Assembly (NCBI GenBank): GCA_937965695.1
Contig: CALCKW010000024.1
Coordinates: 1-64,000 of the forward strand
From: an uncultured Granulosicoccaceae bacterium
GTDB lineage: Bacteria; Pseudomonadota; Gammaproteobacteria; CALCKW01
Direction: 5' to 3'
Length of the DNA stretch: 64,000 bases
Part shown: piece by piece, positions 53,036-62,657 of the stretch
How the letters are laid out: each line of letters opens with the position of its first letter
Numbering within the stretch: position 1 is the stretch's first letter
The notes under the pieces: model-generated
Database searches by the model: none
Told to the model about the DNA's origin: nothing
The model's input: the letters and a program-made list of their open reading frames with translations, nothing else
Made by a program: the position numbers and the translations under genes

Positions 53036-53084
53036 CAAATATGCTCAAACACGCAAGCTTCGCGCAAGCTTTAGCAAATATGCT
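53036..53084. promoter_or_regulatory. Nested direct repeats in the tctD-tctC divergent region, candidate TctD site
   Basis: CGCAAGCTT occurs at 53052-53060 and 53063-53071, 11 bp apart, about one helix turn as for OmpR-family tandem sites. It is flanked by two copies of CAAATATGCT at 53036-53045 and 53075-53084. Located between the divergent tctD and tctC starts. Confidence 0.5.
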
Positions 53085-53179
53085 ATCGAGTGCCTGTATA
53101 GCAATAAACTTCATCTAAAGCACAATAATTCTAACAAACAAATGCGCGAGCTAGATAGCTTGCTCAAAGGGAGAAAACC

Positions 53180-54271
53180 ATGAAAGTAAGCCATATCTTA
53201 CGCCATACCGCGATCGGATTAGCCGTCGCTGCCGGCACGATTGCCATGCCCGCTAATGCCGAGGTTGATTTCTCTGGCAAAACCATCGAGTGGGTTATTC
53301 CTTTCTCAGAGACTGGTGGATCTGCCAAATGGGCTAATTTCTTCGCTCCTCTGCTCGCAGAACAACTGCCAGGTGAGCCGACCATAGTCGTCAAATTTAT
53401 GCCTGGTGCTGGCTCAACCAAAGGAGCCAACTGGTTTCAAGAGCAAGAACACAAAGACGGCACTCTGATGTTTGGTTCATCGGGTTCAACACAGTTTCCC
53501 TACTTATTAGGTGACCCACGTGTCCGCTACGAGTACAACGACTGGAATGCTGTCATGGCTTCAGGTACGGGTGGAGTTGCGTACTTAAACCCCGAAGACG
53601 GTGCAAAGTTCGACGGCACCGCAGATGCTCTTAAAGGTATTGACTTCATCTACGGATCGCAAGGCGCTACGCGTTTAGACTTGGTTCCACTGTTGGCTTG
53701 GGAAATGTTGGGCATGAGTGTCGAGCCAGTTTTTGGTATTAAAGGTCGTGGAGATGGCCGCCTGATGTTTGAGCGTGGCGAAGCCACCATTGACTATCAA
53801 ACATCTTCTAGCTATCTCAAAGGTTCACTCGAACTGGTAGAAGCAGGTAAAGCCGTTCCTATGATGACATGGGGTGCACTAGACGAAAGCGGATCAATAG
53901 TCCGTGATCCAACATTCCCCGACATTGCAACGTTCAAAGAAGTCTGTGAAGCAACAGCAGAATGTGACACCAGCGGTGACGCATGGGATGCATGGAAAGC
54001 ATTTTTTATTGCGGGATTCCCTTCTCAAAAGTTGGCGTTTTTACCAGCAGGTACACCTCAAGAATACATCGACACCTACACAGCCGCTTTTGAAAAAGTT
54101 CGCGGTCGCGATGATTTCGCTGAAATTGCTGCCAGCCGAGTTGGCAAATACCCTGTATTCATCGGTGCAAACGCTCAAACCGCACTTGCGTCGGCCACTA
54201 ACGTACCGGAAAGTGCTGCCCAATTTGTACGTGAATGGCTGAAAGATACTTATGGTGTGGAGCTTAAGTAA
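53180..54271 (+). CDS. tctC: Tripartite tricarboxylate transporter binding protein, TctC-like
   Basis: Periplasmic binding protein of the TTT family, 363 residues, with signal peptide (MKVSHILRHTAIGLAVAAGT, cleaved near PANA). IEWVIPFSETGGSAKWANFF, FMPGAGSTKGANWF, and the FVREWLKDTYGVEL end fit the Bug/TctC fold, somewhat divergent from citrate-binding TctC. AAGGGAG precedes the start. First gene of the plus-strand tricarboxylate operon. Confidence 0.85.
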   Translation: MKVSHILRHTAIGLAVAAGTIAMPANAEVDFSGKTIEWVIPFSETGGSAKWANFFAPLLAEQLPGEPTIVVKFMPGAGSTKGANWFQEQEHKDGTLMFGSSGSTQFPYLLGDPRVRYEYNDWNAVMASGTGGVAYLNPEDGAKFDGTADALKGIDFIYGSQGATRLDLVPLLAWEMLGMSVEPVFGIKGRGDGRLMFERGEATIDYQTSSSYLKGSLELVEAGKAVPMMTWGALDESGSIVRDPTFPDIATFKEVCEATAECDTSGDAWDAWKAFFIAGFPSQKLAFLPAGTPQEYIDTYTAAFEKVRGRDDFAEIAASRVGKYPVFIGANAQTALASATNVPESAAQFVREWLKDTYGVELK

Positions 54272-54397
54272 AAAGCGATGACGTGAATTCGTTTGATTTA
54301 ACTCTCAAGCGTTATAGCACTCGGGGCACTAGCACTCAGCTGGTGCCTCTTCAACACTTTCATCTTCAAAGATATCCTCCAATACTGGAAGGCCTCC

Positions 54398-56428
54398 ATG
54401 GAAATGTTTTCTACCGCATTACCTGCACTAGCCGACGCCTGGTCTCTGATACTGCAACCCATGGTTCTAGGGTATCTAGCGCTCGGTGTCGTCATGGGAC
54501 TAGCTGTGGGTGTATTTCCAGGGCTAGGTGGTATTGCAGGCTTGTCATTACTTTTGCCCTTTATGTACGGCATGGACCCCGTGCTCGGCCTAGCGTTGAT
54601 GATAGGCATGGTAGCGGTTGTTCCTACGTCGGATACTTTCGCTTCCGTACTGATGGGAATTCCGGGGTCTTCAGCCTCACAGGCAACAGTGCTAGACGGC
54701 TTTCCGATGGCAAAAAACGGAGAAGCGGCTCGCGCGTTATCTGCTGCGTTTAGCTCCTCGCTATTTGGAGGATTGGTTGGCGCTGCTTTTTTGACCTTCT
54801 TTATCCTGATTGCTCGACCTATTGTCTTGGCGTTTGGCCTACCCGAAATGCTAATGATTACCGTACTCGGTTTGTCAATGGTTGCCGTATTAGCTGGTCG
54901 TGTTCCGCTCAAAGGGCTGGCGGCAGCATGCTTAGGTTTGATGATTGGTACCATCGGAGAAGCAGACGCGGGCGGCAGTTTGCGCATGGCAAGCTATGAC
55001 ATTCCCTACCTCACGGACGGGCTCAAACTCGTTATCGTGGGCCTCGGCATTTTCGCCATTCCTGAGATTGTTTCACTTCTCCGCCAAGATAGATCCATAT
55101 CGAACGGAGCCGAATTAGGCGCCGGATGGATGGATGGCGTCCGCGATTGGATGCGAAACATCTGGCTATCAGTGCGCTGTTCGGTCATTGGCGTCGTCGT
55201 CGGCATTGTGCCTGGTCTCGGTGGTTCCGTGGTCGATTGGATTGCCTATGGCCATACAGTGCAATGCACAGAAGACAAATCCAAGTTTGGTAAAGGTGAA
55301 GTACGAGGCGTTATTGGTCCCGAGAGTTCTAACAACGCTAAAGAAGGCGGTGGCTTAGTTCCAACCTTGTTGTTTGGTATACCAGGTTCTGGTTCGATGG
55401 CAATTTTCATCGGTGCGCTTGCGCTTCTTGGCTCAGGAGAAATTGAAGTCGGCCCTGCAATGTTGAAAAACAACTTGGACATCACCTATTCAATAGTTTG
55501 GTTGCTGGCCCTGGCCAATGTTTTGGGTACTGTTTTGTGTATTGCCATGTCTGGCAACATCGCCAAATTGACTACTATTCGTTTTACCTACTTAGCACCT
55601 TTTCTTTTTATGCTGATCAGTTTCGCGGCATTTCAATCAGGACAGAACTTTGAGGATTTATTGGCACTCTGTGTCATTGGGTTGATAGGCATTTTTTTGC
55701 GCCGATTTGATTGGTCGCGCCCTGCATTTTTAATAGGCTTTGTGCTATCTAACCCTGTCGAAAAATTCTCTAACCAAGCGTTCCAAATTGCAAGCTTTCG
55801 CTTTCGCAAAAGTTTTGAAGAAGGCATGGATTACATCTTCAGCCCCATCGTCATAGTTTTGCTTATTATCACCGTTGTCTCTGTGGTTCTTGGCATAAGA
55901 CAAGCCAAAAGCATCATGGCAGAAGGTGAAGTGCAATCAGGTGCAAAGCGAGCACCCATCGTCTTTTTATTGTTGGTCACAGCGTACCTATTGACCGCTG
56001 TTATAAACGCTAACGCAATTCCTGATTTCAACATGACCGACAAGATCATCCCACTGGGAATCGGTTGTTTCGCTCTGCTATGTTGTCTGCTGCTGTTAGT
56101 GCAGATGATACGAAAACCGGAGGGCGATAGCATTTTCGCAGACAAAGAACTCGCGGGGGAAGATGCCGAAGCACCTTATGGCCTATGGCCAACATTGGCC
56201 TGGTTTGCTTTTTTGATCACTGCAACTTGGTTCGTTGGTTTTATTCTGGCTTTGCTCTTTTTTCTCGTCTCATTTTTAAAGATTAGGGCCGGTGCTGGCT
56301 GGGTTAAGACGCTACTGCTTACCGCTTGCGGCATTGGCATGATGTGCATCATGGCGTCAGCGCTGCATCGCGACTTTCCACCGGGCTTGCTGCAAAGTGC
56401 CATCGACCTACCTTGGCCCTTGCGATGA
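54398..56428 (+). CDS. tctA: Tripartite tricarboxylate transporter, fused TctA-TctB
   Basis: Membrane protein of 676 residues. Residues 1 to about 500 are TctA (GYLALGVVMGLAVGVFPGLG, MIGMVAVVPTSDTFASVLMG, IPGSSASQATVLDGFPMAKN, GVIGPESSNNAKEGGGLVPT, LLFGIPGSGSMAIF). The last 160 residues have four more helices of the TctB type (FLLLVTAYLLTAVI to LLTACGIGMMCIMASALHRDFPPG, shown in part). No separate tctB is found, so the fusion should supply both parts. GGAAGG lies before the ATG. Confidence 0.88.
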   Translation: MEMFSTALPALADAWSLILQPMVLGYLALGVVMGLAVGVFPGLGGIAGLSLLLPFMYGMDPVLGLALMIGMVAVVPTSDTFASVLMGIPGSSASQATVLDGFPMAKNGEAARALSAAFSSSLFGGLVGAAFLTFFILIARPIVLAFGLPEMLMITVLGLSMVAVLAGRVPLKGLAAACLGLMIGTIGEADAGGSLRMASYDIPYLTDGLKLVIVGLGIFAIPEIVSLLRQDRSISNGAELGAGWMDGVRDWMRNIWLSVRCSVIGVVVGIVPGLGGSVVDWIAYGHTVQCTEDKSKFGKGEVRGVIGPESSNNAKEGGGLVPTLLFGIPGSGSMAIFIGALALLGSGEIEVGPAMLKNNLDITYSIVWLLALANVLGTVLCIAMSGNIAKLTTIRFTYLAPFLFMLISFAAFQSGQNFEDLLALCVIGLIGIFLRRFDWSRPAFLIGFVLSNPVEKFSNQAFQIASFRFRKSFEEGMDYIFSPIVIVLLIITVVSVVLGIRQAKSIMAEGEVQSGAKRAPIVFLLLVTAYLLTAVINANAIPDFNMTDKIIPLGIGCFALLCCLLLLVQMIRKPEGDSIFADKELAGEDAEAPYGLWPTLAWFAFLITATWFVGFILALLFFLVSFLKIRAGAGWVKTLLLTACGIGMMCIMASALHRDFPPGLLQSAIDLPWPLR

Positions 56429-57513
56429 GCCAACTCTCTTATCCGTTTCTATTCATGCGCGGCGGTACGTCTCGTGGTCCTTTTTTTCTTCGTGAGGATC
56501 TACCGCAAGATTTAGATGCTTTAGCTAAGGTGCTTATTGCTGTCGTCGGCTCAGGTCATAAGATCAACATTGACGGCATTGGCGGTGGAACAGCCGTCAC
56601 AACCAAAGTTGCGATGTTATCTACTTCCTCCGATGACTGGGCCGATATAGACTATTTTTTTGCACAGGTATCTGTCGAAGACCAACTGGTTGATTTTAAA
56701 CCAACTTGTGGAAACATATTGTCTGCTGTAGGCCCGGCCGCGTTAGAAATGGGGTTGGTCAAACCCAAAGGTGACATCACGCGTATCAAAATCCGCGCGG
56801 TTAACACCGGTGCAAATGTGGTCGCAGAAGTCCAAACACCCGACGGCGAACTCACCTACGAAGGTGACACGCAGATTGCTGGGGCACCCGGTACAGCGGC
56901 CCCTGTCGCGCTAAAATTTAAGGGTGTGGTGGGCTCTTCCACTGGCGCATTTCTGCCAACAGGAAATTTTCGCGACTCCATAGACGGAATCGAAGTTACC
57001 TGCATGGATGTAGCTATGCCCTTGGTCATAGCCCGAGCAGCCGATCTTGGGCTGAGCGGCCACGAAAGCGCTGCTACGCTCGATGAAAACACGACGTTAT
57101 TTAAACGACTAGAGAATATTCGGTGCCAAGCTGCATTACTGATGGGAATGGGCGATGTTTCAAAATCAGTCATGCCAAAAATTGGTTTACTTGCTCCCGC
57201 TGAGCGCGGTGGAACCGTGGCTGCCCGCTACTTTATGCCATGGACGACCCATCCAAGTATGGCGGTGACGGGCTCTCAGTGCTTGGCATCATGTGCCTTA
57301 ACACCTGGAACCATTGCCGACGGAATGATCACCGAAGAAATAAGCTCTCCGACCAACGTTGTTCTGGAACACCCTTCAGGTACCATTGAAGTAATGGTCG
57401 AGTTCAACCTGCATCACGGGTTTGAACTTGAATCTGCCGGCTTGGTGAGGACAGTGAGAAAACTGGCAGAGGGTAAGGTATTTGTCCCACATAAAGTGCT
57501 CAATTCGCCTTAA
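56425..57513 (+). CDS. PrpF-family isomerase, 4-oxalomesaconate tautomerase-like
   Basis: About 362 residues of the PrpF fold (diaminopimelate-epimerase-like). FMRGGTSRGPFFLREDLP at the N-terminus, GIGGGTAVTTKVAML (Lys61), FKPTCGNILSAVGPAALEMG (Cys95) match the lysine and cysteine used for proton transfer in this family. ATGA overlap with the tctA stop implies co-translation. Nearest in look to GalD. In this operon it more likely isomerises an aconitate-like acid than a gallate product, but that is inference. Confidence 0.83.
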   Translation: MSQLSYPFLFMRGGTSRGPFFLREDLPQDLDALAKVLIAVVGSGHKINIDGIGGGTAVTTKVAMLSTSSDDWADIDYFFAQVSVEDQLVDFKPTCGNILSAVGPAALEMGLVKPKGDITRIKIRAVNTGANVVAEVQTPDGELTYEGDTQIAGAPGTAAPVALKFKGVVGSSTGAFLPTGNFRDSIDGIEVTCMDVAMPLVIARAADLGLSGHESAATLDENTTLFKRLENIRCQAALLMGMGDVSKSVMPKIGLLAPAERGGTVAARYFMPWTTHPSMAVTGSQCLASCALTPGTIADGMITEEISSPTNVVLEHPSGTIEVMVEFNLHHGFELESAGLVRTVRKLAEGKVFVPHKVLNSP

Positions 57514-57765
57514 GCGTGACTCCCTATCCAGCGTTAATCGGTGAATTTGTATTTATATTATTTTGTCGTGTATTTGTTTGTATTGATTGCTCCTTCTAAT
57601 CTTTATATTTTCCGACTTAATATTCTCTTTTGAAAATAATACATGACTCTTGTTACTTAGCTAATTGCATTGCAGCGACACAAAGCGACATTCCACCATC
57701 TTCGGGTGCTCCTATCGATTTAAAAAATCGTGAGCTTAGTACGAATGCAGGTATAGGACTCAGGC

Positions 57766-59163
57766 ATGAAAAAAAGTAACAGCATTCCCTACGATGTAGT
57801 GATTATTGGTGGAGGCAACGCCGGTCTATGTGCAGCAATAACAGCGGCAGAATCCGGCACCAAGGTTCTGATTCTGGAGACAGCACCTAAAGAGTATCGT
57901 GGTGGTAATTCTCGCCACACGCGCAACTTTCGCTGTATGCACAAAGCGCCTTTGTCTGTTCTTGTCAATAGCTATCACGAGGATGAATACTTCGACGACT
58001 TGATGAAAGTGACTGATGGCAAAACCGACGAGGGCTTGGCTCAGCTCGCCATCGCGTCATCAGAAGAATGCCTGTCGTGGATGATATCCAAAGGCGTGCG
58101 GTTTCAACCTTCGCTATCAGGCACTTTATCACTGGCGCGAACTAATGCCTTTTTTATGGGTGGCGGCAAATCTCTGGTGAATGCATTTTACCGCACAGCA
58201 GCTAAATTGGGCGTTGACGTGCTCTACGAGGCAAACGTCACCCATTTGCAACTAGACAATGACCGCATCACTGGGATCGATTATAACTACATGGGTCAAG
58301 CACACCGCATCAACCCGAAGGCCGTGGTTGTTGCTGCAGGAGGATTTCAAGCAGATACCGAATGGCTAGCCCGTGCGTGGGGACCAGCTGCAAAGAATTT
58401 TCTTATTCGAGGTACACCGTACAACCGCGGTGTCGTCTTGGCTGATCTCCTAGACCAAGGCATCGAGTCTGTTGGTGATCCAACGCAATGCCATGCCGTA
58501 GCAATCGACGGACGCGCGCCCAAGTTTGATGGCGGAATTGTGACTCGCCTCGATTGCGTGCCTTTCTCAATTGTCGTCAATAAAAATGCAGAACGTTTCT
58601 ACGACGAGGGAGAAGATGTCTGGCCAAAGCGTTACGCTATTTGGGGCAGACTTGTCGCGGCTCAACCTGATCAAGTTGGCTTCGCCATTATCGACAGCAA
58701 GTCTATCGATTTATTTATGCCGTCTGTATTTCCACCCATCAAAGCAGATACGCTGGCAGAACTTGCGGATAAAATGGGCATTCCGCAAGAAAAACTCAAT
58801 CAAACCGTGAAAGATTTTAACGCGGCCTGTGACGACTCTGCGGACTTTCATCCCACTGAATTAGATGGCGTTAAAACGTCTGATTTAGTGCCGCAAAAAA
58901 GTAATTGGGCACGCCCTATCAATAAGGCACCTTTTTACGGTTACTCACTGCGACCGGGGGTCACCTTTACATACCTAGGCCTCAAGGTAGACGAAAACGC
59001 TCAGTGCAGAACATCACGAGGACCCGTACATAACCTCTGGGCGGCCGGTGAGACAATGGCGGGATCCATACTAGGGCAAGGTTATTTAGCCGGCTTTGGA
59101 ATGACTATAGGTACCGTGTTTGGAAGAATCGCAGGGCGAGAGGCAGCGAAATATGCAAAATGA
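57766..59163 (+). CDS. tcuA: Tricarballylate dehydrogenase TcuA
   Basis: FAD-dependent oxidoreductase of 465 residues related to fumarate reductase flavoproteins; TcuA oxidises tricarballylate to cis-aconitate. FAD-binding VVIIGGGNAGLCAAITAAES, GGNSRHTRNFRCMH typical of TcuA, and the C-terminal LWAAGETMAGSILGQGYLAG. Cytoplasmic. It follows a 252-bp gap after the PrpF-like gene and overlaps tcuB by 11 bp. Confidence 0.9.
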   Translation: MKKSNSIPYDVVIIGGGNAGLCAAITAAESGTKVLILETAPKEYRGGNSRHTRNFRCMHKAPLSVLVNSYHEDEYFDDLMKVTDGKTDEGLAQLAIASSEECLSWMISKGVRFQPSLSGTLSLARTNAFFMGGGKSLVNAFYRTAAKLGVDVLYEANVTHLQLDNDRITGIDYNYMGQAHRINPKAVVVAAGGFQADTEWLARAWGPAAKNFLIRGTPYNRGVVLADLLDQGIESVGDPTQCHAVAIDGRAPKFDGGIVTRLDCVPFSIVVNKNAERFYDEGEDVWPKRYAIWGRLVAAQPDQVGFAIIDSKSIDLFMPSVFPPIKADTLAELADKMGIPQEKLNQTVKDFNAACDDSADFHPTELDGVKTSDLVPQKSNWARPINKAPFYGYSLRPGVTFTYLGLKVDENAQCRTSRGPVHNLWAAGETMAGSILGQGYLAGFGMTIGTVFGRIAGREAAKYAK

Positions 59164-60223
59164 ACACTTAGAAGAAGCACGCCGTCAGTTGGAAATATGC
59201 AATGCCTGTCGCTATTGTGAAAGCTATTGTTCTGTTTTCCCTGCTGTGCACGCTGCACGCGCGTTCAGCGACGGCGACCTAAACCAGCTTGCGAATTTAT
59301 GCCACAACTGTCGAGGTTGCTATTACGCCTGCCAATACACGGCACCGCACGAGTTTAAAATCAACGTGCCTAAAGCACTCGCCGAGGTGCGCCAAGACAG
59401 TTGGGAGCAATTTGCATTTCCACAATCGTTGGCTCGGTTATTCCAGCGAAACGGTTTGCTACTCGCCGTTGCCACGATTGTCAGTTTTGCACTGTTGATC
59501 GGTACACTCAAATGGGTAGGCGCCGCTGGCGGCGAGGGTTTTTATGCCGCACTCTCACACAACGCTATGGTTGCCCTGTTTTTGCCGGTATTTACCTTTC
59601 CTGCAATTAGCTTGATGATCAGCGTCAGGCGGTATTGGATTCATACGGGAGGTGGAAGTGTAAACTTGAAAGACATGTATGGGGCTTTTCGTTCTGTGCT
59701 CGAGATGAAAAACCTCGCTGGGGGCCACGGCGATGGCTGCAATTTTGAAGATCAGGATCGATTTAGCCACGCTCGACAGTACGCACATCAACTTGTTATG
59801 TACGGCTTTCTGCTGTGTTTTGCAGCTACCTCTGCAGGTACGTTGTTGCATTATGTCATGGATATCCCAGCACCCTATCCACTGCTTTCTATACCCAAGG
59901 TTCTAGGTATTCCAGGTGGCATTGCATTGACACTGGGTGCTTGCTGGATGGCTAGGCTTAAAATGCAAGCCGACTGGGATCTCGGCGACCGATCTGCTTG
60001 GGGCGGCGAGATAGCGTTTATTTTACTGCTGGGTTTTGTGGCGTTAAGTGGATTGGTGCTTTATGCATTAGGCTCGACTGCGGCAATGCCAGCATTGCTG
60101 GCTTTGCATCTAGGCAGCGTGCTAACTTTTTTCGTTTTGACACCCTTCTCAAAAATGGCCCACGGGTTTTATCGATTCTCAGCGTTAGTACGCGATTTCA
60201 AACGAAAAAACACCGCTGACTAA
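59153..60223 (+). CDS. tcuB: Tricarballylate utilization protein TcuB
   Basis: Membrane Fe-S electron-transfer protein of about 356 residues that reoxidises TcuA. Two 4Fe-4S motifs are near the N-terminus (CNACRYCESYCSVFP and CHNCRGCYYACQ), followed by five to six hydrophobic helices (LLAVATIVSFALLIGTLKWV and onward). The start at 59153 behind GAGAGGC is chosen over 59120. It ends 1 bp from the convergent TSUP gene stop. Confidence 0.92.
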   Translation: MQNEHLEEARRQLEICNACRYCESYCSVFPAVHAARAFSDGDLNQLANLCHNCRGCYYACQYTAPHEFKINVPKALAEVRQDSWEQFAFPQSLARLFQRNGLLLAVATIVSFALLIGTLKWVGAAGGEGFYAALSHNAMVALFLPVFTFPAISLMISVRRYWIHTGGGSVNLKDMYGAFRSVLEMKNLAGGHGDGCNFEDQDRFSHARQYAHQLVMYGFLLCFAATSAGTLLHYVMDIPAPYPLLSIPKVLGIPGGIALTLGACWMARLKMQADWDLGDRSAWGGEIAFILLLGFVALSGLVLYALGSTAAMPALLALHLGSVLTFFVLTPFSKMAHGFYRFSALVRDFKRKNTAD

Positions 60224-60224
60224 A

Positions 60225-60980
60225 TTAACGCAAAGACAAATAGAAGAAGTTACACGCTGCCATTAAAGTTAGAAAATCAACCGCGTAGCTGTGGGATTTA
60301 TTGCTGATAGCCCGTAACACTGAGCGACCCAACCAGTTGCCCGGGATAGTCAGTAAACCCACAAACAGTCCCAGTGCAATATAACCGTCCAGTAGTTGAT
60401 TGGTGCCACCAAACACTGTTACCCGCGTTATATTTGTTGTGAGCGCGATAAGTGCCATCGTCGCGACAAACGCCTCGCGGCTCATACCGTAGCTAAGCAT
60501 AAAAGGCGACAATACCATGCCGGGGCCAACGGCAGCTCCCGAAAGGCCACCGTACACCGCCGAGGCTGCAGCTAACCCACTTTTTGAAGTTCGCAGTTTA
60601 CGCTTGGTTCCCCAATGTCGAATTGGCACAGACACCGCCAGCAAGCCACCTAACAACAGACCGATCCAAGTTGCCGACAACCGGCCATAGAATGAGCTTA
60701 CAAGAACTAATACGGGTAGGCTTGCAGAACAGACCAAGAGAAATACGCTTCGATCTATGTTTTTAAAATTAATCAAAGCGCGTGAGCTATGGCTGATGAG
60801 TAGTGCCACGCTCATTACCGGGACAACCGCTTTAACGCCAATCAGTGACGCCAAAGCTGCAGCCATCAACATACCACCCGCTAACCCCGTTGCACCGTGA
60901 ATGATAGATGTGAACAGTGCAGCAACACACAGTGCCAACAGTACCGACCAATCAAATTGCAACAGCATGTCGAACGACAT
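60225..60980 (-). CDS. TSUP (TauE/SafE) family permease
   Basis: 251-residue membrane protein with about eight helices. FTSIIHGATGLAGGMLMAAA and the second-half repeat GLSGAAVGPGMVLSPFML are the TSUP pattern. Substrates of the family include sulfite, sulfoacetate and other organic anions; which applies cannot be told. It is convergent with tcuB. Confidence 0.85.
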   Translation of the reverse strand: MSFDMLLQFDWSVLLALCVAALFTSIIHGATGLAGGMLMAAALASLIGVKAVVPVMSVALLISHSSRALINFKNIDRSVFLLVCSASLPVLVLVSSFYGRLSATWIGLLLGGLLAVSVPIRHWGTKRKLRTSKSGLAAASAVYGGLSGAAVGPGMVLSPFMLSYGMSREAFVATMALIALTTNITRVTVFGGTNQLLDGYIALGLFVGLLTIPGNWLGRSVLRAISNKSHSYAVDFLTLMAACNFFYLSLR

Positions 60981-61075
60981 GGGCTGGATCTCTTCTGACG
61001 AAAACCTTAGCTTAACAAGTTTTCTTTCTAAAAATCTCTTTTACCTTTTTGCCAAACGAGTCGGAGATGCTTGCA

Positions 61076-61603
61076 CTAAGTTGATGCGCAAGGAGACAAA
61101 AGCAAAGTGACCCTGCTGTCGCTGCCAAACATGCCAGTGTGCGGTTTCAGGTTATCGCCACTTATTCTTACCAACCCACCTTCAATCTCTGAATCTGCTA
61201 CACGTATTTGCCCAAGTGCGCTATCCCGCACCGTATCATCGACATCGATGGTAAAGCTCACGGTTTCACCAGGAGGCAAGATGTTTATAGCAACAGCTAA
61301 TTCCGTGTCGCCATCCTTAACCTCAGACGAAGGCGTCAGTTGAAGGCTTTCTGAACGAGATTCAAAAGGCTGAAAGACTTCAACCCCCGCGCCAACAGAC
61401 GAAGTATCGAAAATCAGACGCCCAGCACTATCTGTCAGATCAATCTCAACCACAATATTATTCAGCGCACAGTCGCTTATATTTTTGATGATGAAACGAT
61501 CTTTGGGTGCGCTTTCTACAAAATTGACTTCAATATCCGCAAAACTTGGCTGCCAGATAAAAACGCAACCAGTCAATATGAATAACGGTAGTGCCTTCAT
61601 CAT
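61076..61603 (-). CDS. Secreted protein of unknown function
   Basis: About 175 residues with a signal peptide (MMKALPLFILTGCVFIWQPS, then FA). The mature part is rich in beta-type sequence: ADIEVNFVESAPKDRFIIKN, LNNIVVEIDLTDSAGRLIFD, LPPGETVSFTIDVDD, like surface aggregation-type proteins. I recognise no domain. The start at 61603 is chosen for the AGGA before it and the immediate signal peptide. It lies downstream of the dehydrogenase gene, 109 bp away. Confidence 0.65.
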   Translation of the reverse strand: MMKALPLFILTGCVFIWQPSFADIEVNFVESAPKDRFIIKNISDCALNNIVVEIDLTDSAGRLIFDTSSVGAGVEVFQPFESRSESLQLTPSSEVKDGDTELAVAINILPPGETVSFTIDVDDTVRDSALGQIRVADSEIEGGLVRISGDNLKPHTGMFGSDSRVTLLLSPCAST

Positions 61604-61712
61604 TAGGCTATCCTGTTGTTGTTTGTCATTGTCGGCGTGCAGACGGTTAAGCCTCACCCTTAGCACCTCTACAAGACAGCGTTCACTGAAAAAAGTTCTA
61701 TCGGGCATTGAA

Positions 61713-62657
61713 CTATCGGTGCTTTGACGTCGCTTGCCGCATAGCCGTGATAAGGGCATCGCGTCTTCGAGTTAATTGTTCTAGGCTAGCTCCTCCGGCT
61801 TCAGCTTCTACACCTGCTGTCAGCATCTCTGCTGTGCTTTGATCGAGATGCAAAACACCCAGGTCATCCCACCAGCGGTTGAAGCTGTCCGTGTAGCGTT
61901 CACAAAATTCAGCGAGGCCGCCTTCTCCCGCGCCCATGTGAAAGAGCATCATAGGACCTTCCGCAGCCCATCGCAAGCCCGGCCCTGCCCACATGGCTTT
62001 GTCCACATCTTCAACACTGGCGACACCTGTTTTCACCAAATGGATCGCCTCACGCCATACTGCAGCCTGTAGCCTGTTGGCCACGTGACCCGGTACTTCT
62101 CGCTCAACCCGAATCGTGACTTTTCCAACACCCGCATAGAAGTCCTCGGCATCCCCCACCACACCTTCATCCGTGGCAGCATTTCCCATCACTTCGACCA
62201 GTGGAATGAGGTGCGGAGGGTTAAAGGGGTGTCCGAGCACTAGACGAGCTGGATTCTTCCAGCCTGCCTGCAATTCGCTGAGCGTCAGGCCAGACGCGGA
62301 ACTTGCAATCACCGCATGGGTCTCGACGGATTCTTCTATTTCGGCATAGAGTGCGTGTTTTATGGATAACTGTTCAGGCACACTCTCTTGGATAAAAATT
62401 GCACTTTTGACGGCAACAACGGCATTCGTATGAAAACTCAATCCGTCAAGATTGGCAAATTCAGTTAATCCCAGTGCCTCAAGCGTTGGCCACGCATCGT
62501 GTATATAGTCACGCACTTTTGCCTCTGCGCTGGCGTCTGGATCGTATACGGCGACCGTATGGCCAGCAGCTAAAAACAGCGCTGTCCAACTAGCGCCAAT
62601 AACTCCTGCACCAAGAACTGCAGTGTGCCGACTTGAAATTGGTTGATTTAATGGCAT
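61713..62657 (-). CDS. 3-hydroxyacyl-CoA dehydrogenase family, carnitine 3-dehydrogenase-like
   Basis: About 314 residues. NAD-binding AVLGAGVIGASWTALFLAAG, then IFIQESVPEQLSIKHALYAE, SSASGLTLSEL, LVLGHPFNPPHLIPLVEVMG, VPGHVANRLQAAVWREAIHL and GLRWAAEGPMMLFHMGAG. The arrangement matches bacterial L-carnitine dehydrogenase (CdhA), which makes 3-dehydrocarnitine. The ATG overlaps the SDR stop by one base (TAATG). The BKACE-type gene upstream supports the carnitine reading, since that family includes the dehydrocarnitine-cleaving enzyme. Confidence 0.8.
   Translation of the reverse strand: MPLNQPISSRHTAVLGAGVIGASWTALFLAAGHTVAVYDPDASAEAKVRDYIHDAWPTLEALGLTEFANLDGLSFHTNAVVAVKSAIFIQESVPEQLSIKHALYAEIEESVETHAVIASSASGLTLSELQAGWKNPARLVLGHPFNPPHLIPLVEVMGNAATDEGVVGDAEDFYAGVGKVTIRVEREVPGHVANRLQAAVWREAIHLVKTGVASVEDVDKAMWAGPGLRWAAEGPMMLFHMGAGEGGLAEFCERYTDSFNRWWDDLGVLHLDQSTAEMLTAGVEAEAGGASLEQLTRRRDALITAMRQATSKHR

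Noticed and set aside
53180..54397. A frame read upstream of the tctA ATG (from about 54302) that looks like an extra helix
   Set aside because: No ATG, GTG or TTG in that frame after the last stop, and GGAAGG stands at the right distance before the 54398 ATG.
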